From Pedobacter lusitanus (GTDB lineage Bacteria > Bacteroidota > Bacteroidia > Sphingobacteriales > Sphingobacteriaceae): a stretch of 64,000 nucleotides of DNA. Made by a program: the position numbers and the translations under genes. Location of the stretch: NCBI RefSeq assembly GCF_040026395.1, contig NZ_CP157278.1:4216001-4280000 (forward strand). The letters run 5' to 3'. Shown here one piece after another: positions 53,453-62,042 of the stretch (position 1 is its first letter; every line of letters begins with the position of its first letter). Below the pieces are notes generated by a model. The model did no database searches and had not been told where the DNA came from. It was given only the letters and a program-made list of their open reading frames with translations.

Positions 53453-53500
53453 AAAGCGTAATAGCCTTCCTGGTTTACAGGAAGGCTATTACGCTTTTTG
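53453..53500 (+). terminator. terminator of the DUF6266 gene
   Basis: AAAGCGTAATAGCCTTCC - TGGTTTACA - GGAAGGCTATTACGCTTTTT: an 18-bp perfect stem with T run. Confidence 0.9.
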
Positions 53501-53648
53501 TTAATGCTTAAACCCTGAGCGTTAAACGGAATTCAGAATAATATTTTATTTATATAATTAAAGGCGATACTTTAAACTATAATTTTTATATAAAACAACT
53601 GTTTATTCTTAGAATCGTTATTGATAAATACGTTTTAGCTTGTAATAT

Positions 53649-53684
53649 TTTGATTACAATAGAAAGAATAATAAATTAGGTTTG
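53649..53684 (+). promoter_or_regulatory. promoter of the second M57 gene
   Basis: TTTG at 53649-53652, a 24-nt spacer, TAGGTTTG at 53677-53684 (fits TAnnTTTG). Leader of about 20 nt to the ATG at 53711. The spacer is one nucleotide above the usual range. Confidence 0.5.
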
Positions 53685-53710
53685 ATTAACTAGCTGTGCA
53701 ATAACAATCT

Positions 53711-54559
53711 ATGAAAAAACCTAAAACTATGAAAAGAAAGAATCTTTTAGCTCTTGTCCTAACCGGAGCTTTGGCAGTATCAATGTTTGCCTGTAAGAAA
53801 AAAGACGCTGCAGAAACCACAAACAAGGATGAAATCTCTAAAACAACCCTATCACAAATTTCAGCAATGGGATTTAGTACTGAAAACGCCCGTAAGGTAG
53901 ATGGTGGTTATTTGGTAGAAGGGGATATTGTATTAACTGACGATAATTTAGCTAAAAAATCAAACACACCAAACTTAAATATTGCTGAAACTGAGCAATA
54001 CAGAACTACAAATTTAGTAAAGAATCTGCCAAGAGCGATCACTATCTCAGTTACCAATTTACCACAGGTTTACAGTGATGCTGTTGATCTGATGATAACC
54101 AGATATAATGCGCAGGGATTAGGTTTGACTTTCCAGAGAGCAAACACCGGAACAGTTGGAGATATTGATGTTTTTGGCTTTAATGAAGGACCAAGCGGCG
54201 GATATATTACTCTTGGATCATCGGGATTCCCTACTGCTGCCGGTGATCCTTTCAACCAGGTCAAAATGAATACCAATGCGGCAGCATATGGTGCTAACCC
54301 TAATTTATTGTATGTAGCATCAGTGTTACAGCATGAAGTAGGTCACTGTATCGGATTCCGTCATACAGATTATATGAATCGTGCTTATAGCTGCGGTGGA
54401 AAAAGAGCCAATGAAGGAACTGCCGGAGTTGGTGCTGTACTTATTCCAGGCACTCCATCTAAAGCAGATGCTGAATCATTTATGCTGGCATGTTCTAATG
54501 GCGGCGACAGAACATTTAATGCGAATGACCTTATCGCGCTAAAATATTTGTATAAATAA
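53711..54559 (+). CDS. M57-type zinc metalloprotease, lipoprotein (copy 2)
   Basis: 282 residues (or 276 from the ATG at 53729). Lipobox SMFAC near residue 28. Zinc motif HEVGHCIGFRH (about 204-214) followed by TDYMNR and a Met-turn candidate ESFMLACSNG. N-terminal ALSQ-like ISAMGFSTENARKVDGGYLVEGDIVL and the strand QYRTTNLVKNLPRAITISV match copy 1 (50162) closely, so the two are paralogues from a duplication. Unlike copy 1 it has a Cys beside the second His (HEVGHC). Probably an envelope-anchored protease. Four genes lie between the copies, so it is a dispersed pair and not a tandem array. Confidence 0.92.
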   Translation: MKKPKTMKRKNLLALVLTGALAVSMFACKKKDAAETTNKDEISKTTLSQISAMGFSTENARKVDGGYLVEGDIVLTDDNLAKKSNTPNLNIAETEQYRTTNLVKNLPRAITISVTNLPQVYSDAVDLMITRYNAQGLGLTFQRANTGTVGDIDVFGFNEGPSGGYITLGSSGFPTAAGDPFNQVKMNTNAAAYGANPNLLYVASVLQHEVGHCIGFRHTDYMNRAYSCGGKRANEGTAGVGAVLIPGTPSKADAESFMLACSNGGDRTFNANDLIALKYLYK

Positions 54560-54647
54560 TATCTATCCTATTAACTAAATATTGATTGTTTATTGTGCAC
54601 CAGGAAGATCAGCTGAATGATATATTTCAGTTTCTACGATGAACCAG

Positions 54648-54680
54648 AAACCCTCTGATAAGAAATCAGGGGGCTTTCTT
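54648..54680 (+). terminator. terminator after the second M57 gene
   Basis: CCCTCTGAT - 5 nt - ATCAGGGGG then CTTTCTT: 9-bp stem with one G-T pair. Moderate T run. Confidence 0.6.
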
Positions 54681-54709
54681 ATTAAAAGGAAAAATCTTGT
54701 TTACCCTTT

Positions 54710-54742
54710 TTTGCATAGTTAAAAAATAATTCTCTACATTTG
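54710..54742 (+). promoter_or_regulatory. promoter of the GntR-MFS unit
   Basis: TTTG at 54710-54713, 21-nt spacer, TACATTTG at 54735-54742: both boxes match the Bacteroidetes consensus. The transcription start would be near 54749, leaving a leader of only about eight nucleotides before the ATG at 54757. Confidence 0.7.
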
Positions 54743-54743
54743 A

Positions 54744-54756
54744 ATCATCAGATGAT
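54744..54756 (+). promoter_or_regulatory. candidate autoregulatory operator of the GntR gene
   Basis: ATCATC-A-GATGAT, a perfect 13-bp palindrome between the -7 box and the start codon. A GntR repressor bound here would block initiation of its own operon. Inferred from position and symmetry. Confidence 0.45.
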
Positions 54757-55431
54757 ATGATGAATACGACAAATCTAATTTCCCGTAAATCCCTGGCCGA
54801 TGAAGTAGCTGAAAAAATTCAGCAGCAGATCGCCTTTGGCACTTATAAAGTTGATGAAAAACTGCCTATAGAACCTGAACTGATGCAGGCTTTTGGAGTT
54901 GGCCGTTCTACGATCAGAGAAGCCATTAAAATCTTAACCAACTGTGGATTATTAAGAGTTCAGCAGGGGATAGGTACTTTTGTAGAGAATGCTACAGGAA
55001 TTAAAGAACCTTTATCTCAGCGTTTAAAACGTGCCGATACCAAAGATCTGGACGAAGTGAGACAATTGCTGGAAATGAAGATCGCAGAAAAAGCAGCGTT
55101 GAACAGAACAAAGGCCGACCTGGTTAAAATACAAGAATGGTTTAAGAAAAGAGATAAGGCTGCGAAGCATGATTTACTGGAGGAGTGTATAGATGCCGAT
55201 ATCCAGTTTCACATCGCTATTGCAGAGGCATCGGGTAACGAAATTCTCATCGACCTGTATAAATCAGTAGCTATTCATTTAAGAAACTGGTTTCTGGAAG
55301 TCTATAAAGATACAAAACCTTTCAAAGAAACCAGTCATCAGCACAAACAGCTGCTCAAAAGTATTGAGGCTGGTGATGCAAAAAAAGCATGGAATAACTC
55401 TGCTAAAATTCTTGGACATATTTCTCAGTAA
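54757..55431 (+). CDS. FadR-subfamily GntR transcriptional regulator
   Basis: 224 residues. N-terminal winged HTH: ADEVAEKIQQQIAFGTYKVDEKLPIEPELMQAFGVGRSTIREAIKILTNCGLL (about 12-64), then an FCD domain (about 95-215) with the metal-ligand pattern DADIQFHIAIAEASGN (Asp, His) and HQHKQLLKSIEAGD (His). This subfamily senses small carboxylates or sugar acids. It probably controls the MFS gene 36 nt downstream. Between the two genes lies a terminator-like hairpin at 55436. Confidence 0.93.
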   Translation: MMNTTNLISRKSLADEVAEKIQQQIAFGTYKVDEKLPIEPELMQAFGVGRSTIREAIKILTNCGLLRVQQGIGTFVENATGIKEPLSQRLKRADTKDLDEVRQLLEMKIAEKAALNRTKADLVKIQEWFKKRDKAAKHDLLEECIDADIQFHIAIAEASGNEILIDLYKSVAIHLRNWFLEVYKDTKPFKETSHQHKQLLKSIEAGDAKKAWNNSAKILGHISQ

Positions 55432-55435
55432 CGAC

Positions 55436-55459
55436 GCCACCGTCAGGATGGCTTTTTTT
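55436..55459 (+). terminator. intercistronic terminator/attenuator before the MFS gene
   Basis: GCCACC - GTCA - GGATGGC with one bulged A, followed by T7. It lies inside the presumed GntR-MFS operon, so transport may be expressed at a lower or regulated level. Confidence 0.6.
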
Positions 55460-55466
55460 ATAAATT

Positions 55467-56690
55467 ATGGAAACTAATACCGCTTCAATCGATTCCGCTA
55501 CAACAAAAGGTATCATTCAGAAAACGATTTACCCGATACTTTTTACAATCAGCTTTACGCATTTACTAAATGATATGCTGCAGGCTGTGATCCCTGCTGT
55601 CTATCCTTTGTTTAAAACTGAGTTTAATCTTTCATTTTCCCAGATTGGCCTGATCACACTGACCTATCAGCTTACGGCTTCATTGCTGCAGCCCTTTGTC
55701 GGGCACTTTTCTGATAAAAAGCCAAAGCCATATTCACTGGCTGTAGGCATGGGTTTTACGCTGATTGGTTTATTATTTGTTGCTATGGCATCGAGTTTTG
55801 GCGCAATTCTGATTTCTGTAGGTTTTATAGGGATAGGCTCTTCAATTTTTCATCCTGAAGCTTCAAGAGTGGCTCACCTGGCCTCTGGTGGAAAAAAAGG
55901 ACTGGCGCAATCTATATTTCAGCTGGGTGGAAATGCCGGCAGTGCAATCGGGCCCCTACTGGCAGCATTAATTGTGATTCCTTACGGACAGTTTTATCTG
56001 ATCTGGTTCGGAATTGCCGCTGTACTGGGGATATTGATTCTTATACAAATCGGAAAATGGTATAAAGATCACCTCGATCTTAAAACCAAAGGGAAAGTTC
56101 AGCATCTGGATGAAACCAGGCATAACCTGTCAAAGGGGAGAGTTGTACTTTCTATTGGTATCCTGCTGGTACTGATCTTTTCGAAGTATTTTTATATGGC
56201 CAGTATGACCAGTTATTTTACTTTTTACCTGATTGATAAATTCCATATTTCGGTTCAGCAATCACAACTTTATCTCTTCGCTTTTTTAGCAGCAGTAGCT
56301 GCGGGGACTATGATAGGCGGGCCACTGGGAGATCGTTTTGGCAGAAAATATATTATCTGGATTTCTATTTTAGGGGTTGCCCCATTTACGCTTTTACTGC
56401 CTTATACGGGATTGTTTTTAACCGGGGTACTCGCTGTAGTGATCGGTGTAATTATTTCTTCTGCATTTTCAGCGATACTGGTTTATGCCACTGAGCTTAT
56501 TCCTGGAAAAGTGGGGATGATTGCTGGTTTATTCTTTGGTTTTGCTTTTGGTATGGGCGGCGTAGGATCGGCTGTTTTAGGTAAACTGGCAGATTATACC
56601 AGTATAGGATACGTGTTTAAGGTTTGTGCATTCCTGCCGCTGATCGGAGTAATTACGGGGTTCCTGCCTAATATTGAAAAAAAGAAATAA
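55467..56690 (+). CDS. MFS transporter, fosmidomycin-resistance (Fsr) type
   Basis: 407 residues, twelve membrane helices. Loop 2-3 motif FVGHFSDKKPKPYSL and the later GDRFGRKYI (helices 8-9) are the MFS signatures; QSIFQLGGNAGSAIGPL and HPEASRVAHLASG fit the Fsr subfamily, drug or sugar-phosphate exporters driven by the proton gradient. It follows the GntR gene. Fosmidomycin export is known of this family in E. coli; the substrate here is unknown. A strong hairpin terminator lies 10 nt downstream. Confidence 0.9.
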   Translation: METNTASIDSATTKGIIQKTIYPILFTISFTHLLNDMLQAVIPAVYPLFKTEFNLSFSQIGLITLTYQLTASLLQPFVGHFSDKKPKPYSLAVGMGFTLIGLLFVAMASSFGAILISVGFIGIGSSIFHPEASRVAHLASGGKKGLAQSIFQLGGNAGSAIGPLLAALIVIPYGQFYLIWFGIAAVLGILILIQIGKWYKDHLDLKTKGKVQHLDETRHNLSKGRVVLSIGILLVLIFSKYFYMASMTSYFTFYLIDKFHISVQQSQLYLFAFLAAVAAGTMIGGPLGDRFGRKYIIWISILGVAPFTLLLPYTGLFLTGVLAVVIGVIISSAFSAILVYATELIPGKVGMIAGLFFGFAFGMGGVGSAVLGKLADYTSIGYVFKVCAFLPLIGVITGFLPNIEKKK

Positions 56691-56700
56691 GCTTAAATAC

Positions 56701-56753
56701 ATTCTGCAAAAAAGCGCGGGTTATTAGGATAACCCGCGCTTTTTTTGCAGAAT
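56701..56753 (+). terminator. terminator of the MFS gene
   Basis: ATTCTGCAAAAAAGCGCGGGTTAT - TAGG - ATAACCCGCGC(T7)GCAGAAT: a 24-bp stem with a single bulged T. Confidence 0.9.
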
Positions 56754-56869
56754 ACGGTAGGTCTCTTAAGCTGGACCATACATTTATGTAAATTCTGGAT
56801 CACGCTATAAATATCCTGTCAGATTAATTTTATGCCATCAAAAGATGGATAACCTTAATTCAAAAAGAT

Positions 56870-58333
56870 ATGGATGAACAGAAGAAAAAATTAACAACGC
56901 TGGGCGGTAGCCCGGTAGCTGATAATCAGAATATTCAGACTGCAGGTCGTTTTGGGCCGGCATTGCTGCAGGATATCTGGTTTCTGGAAAAAATGGCTCA
57001 TTTTGACAGGGAAGTTATTCCTGAACGCAGAATGCATGCAAAAGGTTCCGGTGCATTTGGTGTTTTCAGAACTACACATGATATAACCCGTTATACCAGG
57101 GCTGATATATTTTCTAAACCGGGAAAAGAAACACCCATGTTTGTCCGCTTTTCAACTGTAGCGGGAGAAAGAGGAGCTGCGGATGCTGAACGGGATATCA
57201 GAGGCTTTGCCATGAAGTTTTATACCGAACAGGGGAACTGGGACCTGGTCGGTAATAATACACCGGTATTCTTTCTGCGTGATCCGCTGAAATTTCCGGA
57301 TCTGAACCATGCAGTGAAGCGTGATCCGAGAACAAATATGCGCAGTGCTGATAACAACTGGGATTTCTGGACTTTACTTCCCGAGTCACTGCACCAGGTG
57401 ACAATTACCATGAGCGAAAGAGGAATACCTAAATCTTACCGTCACATGGATGGTTTTGGAAGTCATACTTTCAGTTTCATTAATGCACAGCAGGAAAGAT
57501 TCTGGGTCAAATTCCATTTTAAAACCCAGCAGGGGATTGAAAATCTGAGTAATGAGGAAGCAAAAAAACTGATTGGTGAAGACCGGGAGAGTCACCAGAA
57601 AGATCTTTTTGACAGTATAGAAAATGGAGATTTCCCCTCGTGGAAAATGTATATCCAGGTGATGCCTGAGGCTGAAGCAGAAAGTTATGCAATTAACCCG
57701 TTTGATCTGACCAAAGTCTGGCCGCATGCGGATTATCCGATGATCCCGGTGGGTGAATTTATATTAAACCGTAATCCGCAAAATTATTTTGCTGACGTAG
57801 AACAGGCGGCGTTTAATCCTGCAAATGTTGTTCCGGGGATTAGTTTCTCTCCTGATAAAATGTTGCAGGGACGCCTGTTTGCGTATGGGGATACCCAGCG
57901 TTACCGCTTAGGGGTAAACCATTACCAGATTCCTGTGAATTCCCCGAAATGCCCTTATATGGCTTATCACAGGGACGGAGCAATGCGTGTAGATGGCAAT
58001 TATGGTGCTGCCAAAGGTTATGAACCCAATAGTTTTAAGGAATGGCAGGAGCAGGGAGAGTTTAAAGATCCGCCACTGGCAATTCATGGCTATGCAACAA
58101 ACTGGGATCATCGTGAGGATGCTGATTATTATTCGCAGCCAGGAAATCTATTTCGCCTGATGACTCCGCAGCAGCAGCAGATATTATTTAATAACACAGC
58201 AGATGCTGTTGGCGGAGCACAGAAATTTATTCAGCTCAGACATATTCAGAACTGTCTGAAGGCAGATTCTGCTTATGGCACAGGAGTGGCCAAAGCATTA
58301 GGCATAAAACCGGAAGAGTATATCAACATTTAA
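56870..58333 (+). CDS. katA: heme catalase, clade 3
   Basis: 487 residues, small-subunit clade 3 size. Active-site His in [20 protein letters not shown] (about 45-63), Asn in [14 protein letters not shown], and the heme-ligand Tyr in [22 protein letters not shown]-binding residues of the clade are likely but not checked. It breaks down hydrogen peroxide. It is followed by a thioredoxin-like gene after 10 nt. The start [13 protein letters not shown] is the ordinary N-terminus. Confidence about the gene symbol is moderate (katA/kat). Confidence 0.96.
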   Translation: MDEQKKKLTTLGGSPVADNQNIQTAGRFGPALLQDIWFLEKMAHFDREVIPERRMHAKGSGAFGVFRTTHDITRYTRADIFSKPGKETPMFVRFSTVAGERGAADAERDIRGFAMKFYTEQGNWDLVGNNTPVFFLRDPLKFPDLNHAVKRDPRTNMRSADNNWDFWTLLPESLHQVTITMSERGIPKSYRHMDGFGSHTFSFINAQQERFWVKFHFKTQQGIENLSNEEAKKLIGEDRESHQKDLFDSIENGDFPSWKMYIQVMPEAEAESYAINPFDLTKVWPHADYPMIPVGEFILNRNPQNYFADVEQAAFNPANVVPGISFSPDKMLQGRLFAYGDTQRYRLGVNHYQIPVNSPKCPYMAYHRDGAMRVDGNYGAAKGYEPNSFKEWQEQGEFKDPPLAIHGYATNWDHREDADYYSQPGNLFRLMTPQQQQILFNNTADAVGGAQKFIQLRHIQNCLKADSAYGTGVAKALGIKPEEYINI

Positions 58334-58343
58334 ATTTATAAAT

Positions 58344-58577
58344 ATGAAGAAGTCAATTTTTTATCACGCAGGATGTTCAGTATGTGTGAGTGCTGAACAG
58401 GATATTATCGCCCTTATTGGTGCAGATAAAGTAGAAGTTGTTAATCTGGCAGAACACAGAAACCAGATTGAAGAAGCCGAAAAAGCAGGCATTAAATCTG
58501 TTCCTGCCCTGGTGACAACAAACGGGAACGTACTCCATATTAATTTTGGAGCATCTCTGGCCGACGTAAAAGGTTAA
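58344..58577 (+). CDS. thioredoxin/glutaredoxin-like small redox protein
   Basis: 77 residues. FYHAGCSVCVSAEQDIIALIG has the CxxC active site (CSVC) right at the first strand-helix turn; KSVPALVTTNG has the cis-Pro of the thioredoxin fold. It is short for a thioredoxin and resembles single-domain glutaredoxin-like proteins. Ten nucleotides behind the catalase, so both would be induced together under peroxide stress. A strong terminator follows. Confidence 0.88.
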   Translation: MKKSIFYHAGCSVCVSAEQDIIALIGADKVEVVNLAEHRNQIEEAEKAGIKSVPALVTTNGNVLHINFGASLADVKG

Positions 58578-58580
58578 TCA

Positions 58581-58615
58581 GAAAGCGTGTCTCTCAGTCA
58601 GGGAGACACGCTTTC
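58581..58615. terminator. bidirectional terminator
   Basis: GAAAGCGTGTCTC - TCAGTCAGG - GAGACACGCTTTC: 13-bp perfect stem between the redox gene and the convergent pirin gene. Confidence 0.85.
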
Positions 58616-58626
58616 TATTTTAAAGA

Positions 58627-59469
58627 TTAAAACTTACCGGCTCTGTAATCTGCATAAGCCTGTTTGATCTCTTCTTCAGTGTTCATGACAAACGGTCCTT
58701 TGGCAACTACCGGTTCTCTCAAAGGCCGACCGGCAAAAAAGAGTACTTTCATTTGCTCTTTTGCTTTGATGCGGATCTCACTTTCAGCCGCTTCACCCAG
58801 CACATTATCCAGTAATAATACCTGACCTTTTTGTGCTTCGGTATAGTGGCTTCCAAATACTCCTGAACCTTCCAGGACCACTATAAATCCATTATAGTCT
58901 GCCGGTAAATCCTGAACGGCTGTCGCACCTGCTTCAATCTCTATTTCGGCCATGGTAACCAGTGCGTGGTTTTTGGTAGGCGAGACTACATTGCCGGATG
59001 AACCTGAGAATACACGATAGCTAACACCCTCTTCCCGGCGCACAGGTGCTTCTGCACCAATAATATCCTGATAACGTGGAGTAGCCATCTTTTCTGCCCT
59101 GGGTAAGTTTACCCATAATTGTAAAGAATGGACTGTAGTATTTACTGGTGGTTCTTCCAGATGGTTAATACCTTTGCCGGCAGTCATCCACTGTACGTCA
59201 CCTTTTTTGATCGTGCCTTTACCTCCTTTATCATCAGTATGATGCATTTCACCATCAATGATATAGGTTACGGTTTCCATCCCGCGATGCGGATGATTGT
59301 CAAAAGCTTTTTGCTGAAAGATATCTTCTGCCATCAGCAAAAACGGATCAAATTCCTCCCAGTTTCCCGGAGGAAGTACCAGCCCGGCAGTATGAATATC
59401 GCTGTGTTTATTGAGTTCTATTTTCCAGGTGCGTTTAATTGCACGTTGTGCTATTTTTTGATTTTCCAT
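58627..59469 (-). CDS. pirin family protein
   Basis: 280 residues, bicupin. The metal-binding motif set is complete: FDNHPHRGMETVTYIIDGEMHHTD (His residues about 56-79) and KGINHLEEPP (His, Glu). Pirins act as quercetinase-like dioxygenases or as regulators; some bind partners of central metabolism. It starts 24 nt after the GMC gene on the same strand, so they are likely one transcript (61035 to 58627). Confidence 0.93.
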   Translation of the reverse strand: MENQKIAQRAIKRTWKIELNKHSDIHTAGLVLPPGNWEEFDPFLLMAEDIFQQKAFDNHPHRGMETVTYIIDGEMHHTDDKGGKGTIKKGDVQWMTAGKGINHLEEPPVNTTVHSLQLWVNLPRAEKMATPRYQDIIGAEAPVRREEGVSYRVFSGSSGNVVSPTKNHALVTMAEIEIEAGATAVQDLPADYNGFIVVLEGSGVFGSHYTEAQKGQVLLLDNVLGEAAESEIRIKAKEQMKVLFFAGRPLREPVVAKGPFVMNTEEEIKQAYADYRAGKF

Positions 59470-59493
59470 GATCTTATGAGTTAGATGAAATAT

Positions 59494-61035
59494 TTATATT
59501 TCAGGGTTTAAAATGAAATCAGATGCGCGGTCACCAATCATGATACAGGCGGCATTGGTATTTCCGGTATTGATTAATGGCATGATTGAACCATCAGCTA
59601 CTCTGAGATTCTCCACCCCGTATACTTTGAGACGGGGATCAACTACGGCCATTTTATCGATACCCATTTTTGCTGTTCCTACCTGATGATGATCGCTTAC
59701 CAGATGTTTTCTGATAAAATCTTTAATTTCATCTCTATTGTTAACCGCCTTACCTGGCATAGTCTCAGTAAGAATATGCTTGCTCATTGCTGGCTCTTTG
59801 ACTAAGTTACGCAAAAATTCTGTCTGCAGGACCAGTGAATCAAGGTCATCAGAATCTTCTAAAAACCGGGGATCAATAATCGGCGCTTCGTTCGGATCAG
59901 CCGATCTTAATTTGATATAACCCCTGCTTTGCGGATGTGTCAGGGTAGAAACTATGGTAAACCCATTTTCAGGAGAGTTTTCTCCGGGAAACGGAAAAGT
60001 GATAATGAAAGGCTGCATGTCCGGTACAGTCATATCCGGTTTGGTTTTCCAGAACAGGGTAGCCTCCAGACCCTGAGCTTTGGACATCGGCACCGGCTGG
60101 TGGGTTTCCCAGACATGGGGTACGTTAATATGATCCTGCAGATTCTGACCAACTCCGGGCAAATCGACCAGTGTCTCAATGCCAACATCTTCCAGATGTT
60201 TCCGATCTCCGATTCCTGATAAGAGCAGCAATTTAGGCGTATTAATGGAACCTGCGCTGATAATAATATCGCCTGTGGCATAAGCTTCATTATCTTTTTT
60301 GCCGTTATCAAGTGTATAAGAAATGCCAATAGCCTTATTCCCTGAAAACAGGATACGGTTTACCTGGGCACCTACCAGTAAAGTCAGGTTAGGATGGTTT
60401 TTTACAGGCTGAAGAAATGCTACCCAGCTGCTCATCCTTTTATTATCTTTAATGGTCAGCCAGGTATGATATACGCCGAATATGTTATTTCCATTATTAT
60501 AGTTCGGGTTATAGGGAATGCCATAACTCTTTGCAGCAGCAATAAAAGCCTCTGTGACCTCAGTGGGAGCGGGGTTGAGTGTAATAGGTAACTCCCCGTT
60601 CATGCCATGATGATCTCCTTCCAGCTGCTCATCTTTAATTATAAAATGCTCAAATCTTTTAAAGTTCTTTGCTATGGTATTATAATCCCAGCCATAATTA
60701 CCCAGATATGCCCAGGTATCAAAATCCTGTTTTGCCCCTCTCACATAAATCATCCCGTTGAATGCGCTGCTTCCGCCCAGTGTTTTGCCTCTTGGGAATG
60801 GTAGTTGCTGGTTGTTGGCAAACCGCTGGGGTTCGGTACGAAATGCCCAGTCGACTTCTGAGTTCCATAAGGATACCGAGCCCATCGGATCATGGATTTC
60901 AGGCTTACTGTCTACCGGGCCGGCTTCTACCAGTAATACTTTTTTTCCGGCGTCAATTAATCTTCTGGTTAAGACAGATCCTGATGATCCTGAGCCAATT
61001 ACAATATGATCATATGCTTGTTCCTGATTTTTCAT
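59494..61035 (-). CDS. GMC family FAD oxidoreductase (choline/alcohol dehydrogenase type)
   Basis: 513 residues. N-terminal FAD motif VIGSGSSGSVLTRRLIDAG; GMC signature 1 FPRGKTLGGSSAFNGMIYVRG (about 78-98); signature 2 SAGSINTPKLLLLSGIG (about 250-266); C-terminal catalytic HQVGTAKMG with the base His and NTGNTNAACIMIGDRA. These enzymes oxidise primary alcohols (choline, glucose, long-chain alcohols) to aldehydes with FAD. Divergent from an AraC gene 68 bp away, and the pirin gene follows. Substrate unknown. Confidence 0.93.
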   Translation of the reverse strand: MKNQEQAYDHIVIGSGSSGSVLTRRLIDAGKKVLLVEAGPVDSKPEIHDPMGSVSLWNSEVDWAFRTEPQRFANNQQLPFPRGKTLGGSSAFNGMIYVRGAKQDFDTWAYLGNYGWDYNTIAKNFKRFEHFIIKDEQLEGDHHGMNGELPITLNPAPTEVTEAFIAAAKSYGIPYNPNYNNGNNIFGVYHTWLTIKDNKRMSSWVAFLQPVKNHPNLTLLVGAQVNRILFSGNKAIGISYTLDNGKKDNEAYATGDIIISAGSINTPKLLLLSGIGDRKHLEDVGIETLVDLPGVGQNLQDHINVPHVWETHQPVPMSKAQGLEATLFWKTKPDMTVPDMQPFIITFPFPGENSPENGFTIVSTLTHPQSRGYIKLRSADPNEAPIIDPRFLEDSDDLDSLVLQTEFLRNLVKEPAMSKHILTETMPGKAVNNRDEIKDFIRKHLVSDHHQVGTAKMGIDKMAVVDPRLKVYGVENLRVADGSIMPLINTGNTNAACIMIGDRASDFILNPEI

Positions 61036-61103
61036 AGTATTGATTTCTTAATGCTTATATTTTTTTGTAACTCTGATCGTTTTAATAACTTATATCTATT
61101 GTT

Positions 61104-62042
61104 ATGCTAACTAAAAAGAACATTTTAACGGATGTTGCACCATTTGGATATCTGGGGCAGGACGGCCGGTATACGACTGTCTTTAATGACCTTTTATTAG
61201 CTGAAATCAGGATTAACTGCCCGGAGAAAGTTTCTTTTAAAGCGGAATCTTATTCCATTATTCTATGTGTAGAAGGACATTGTATAAAAACAATAGAACC
61301 CCATACTTTTGAAGTGCCGTCTCATTCTGTGCATATCTCAAGACCAAAATACAACCAGGTCATTTCGGATGCGAGTGCTGATTTTCGTTGTTTATCGATC
61401 ACCTTTACGCCCTCATTTTATCTGGATACGCCGGTCTCTGCCAGTATTATTGAGCAGCTGTTAATTATGAATCCTGATCTGCCTCCTTTGTTTAAGCTTA
61501 GTGCCGATGATTTTGAAATGGTCTGTGATAGTTTTAACAGGATCAATACGGAGTATCAGCTCAACACAACCTTTAGTAAACACATCATCCTGAATCAGCT
61601 TCTGGAATTGTTGTACAGGGTAAACAGACTTTGTACTGAAAAAATTGCCTTGCCGGATTCTGCTTTTCCCAGAAATGAACAGTTGGTCAGAGCTTATAAA
61701 AGATTGATTGATAAACATTTTTTTACACTTAAAACGGTTAAAGAATATGCAGATATTTTAAAAGTTAGTCCTAAGTATCTGGGAGAAGTTATCAAGACAG
61801 AAACCGGTCAGACTGCCTTACCCATGATTCATTACCGGATTATTCAGGAAGCCCGGCATCTGTTGAAATATACTACGCAGACGATTAAAGAGATTTCATA
61901 TGTGCTTAATTTTGAAAATATTGCGCATTTCAGCCGTTTCTTTAAAAAGTACTCTGGTATATCTCCTTCCGATTTCAGAAAGACTGAAGAACAAAATCCT
62001 GATGTTCTGCCCGGACAACTTACATCGTCAGTACAGCCTTAA
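61104..62042 (+). CDS. AraC family transcriptional regulator
   Basis: 312 residues. An N-terminal AraC cupin-like part (1-190) is followed by two HTH units at the C-terminus: TVKEYADILKVSPKYLGEVIKTETG (about 212-236) and TIKEISYVLNFENIAHFSRFFKKYSGISPSDFRK (about 262-295). Divergent from the GMC oxidoreductase gene and convergent with the alcohol dehydrogenase gene (overlap 23 nt at the 3' ends). It probably controls one or both. No clear operator was found in the 68-bp divergent region. Confidence 0.93.
   Translation: MLTKKNILTDVAPFGYLGQDGRYTTVFNDLLLAEIRINCPEKVSFKAESYSIILCVEGHCIKTIEPHTFEVPSHSVHISRPKYNQVISDASADFRCLSITFTPSFYLDTPVSASIIEQLLIMNPDLPPLFKLSADDFEMVCDSFNRINTEYQLNTTFSKHIILNQLLELLYRVNRLCTEKIALPDSAFPRNEQLVRAYKRLIDKHFFTLKTVKEYADILKVSPKYLGEVIKTETGQTALPMIHYRIIQEARHLLKYTTQTIKEISYVLNFENIAHFSRFFKKYSGISPSDFRKTEEQNPDVLPGQLTSSVQP

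Noticed and set aside
59128..61037. Overlapping + strand frames opposite the pirin and GMC oxidoreductase genes
   Set aside because: They are antisense shadows of two genes with full sets of catalytic motifs.
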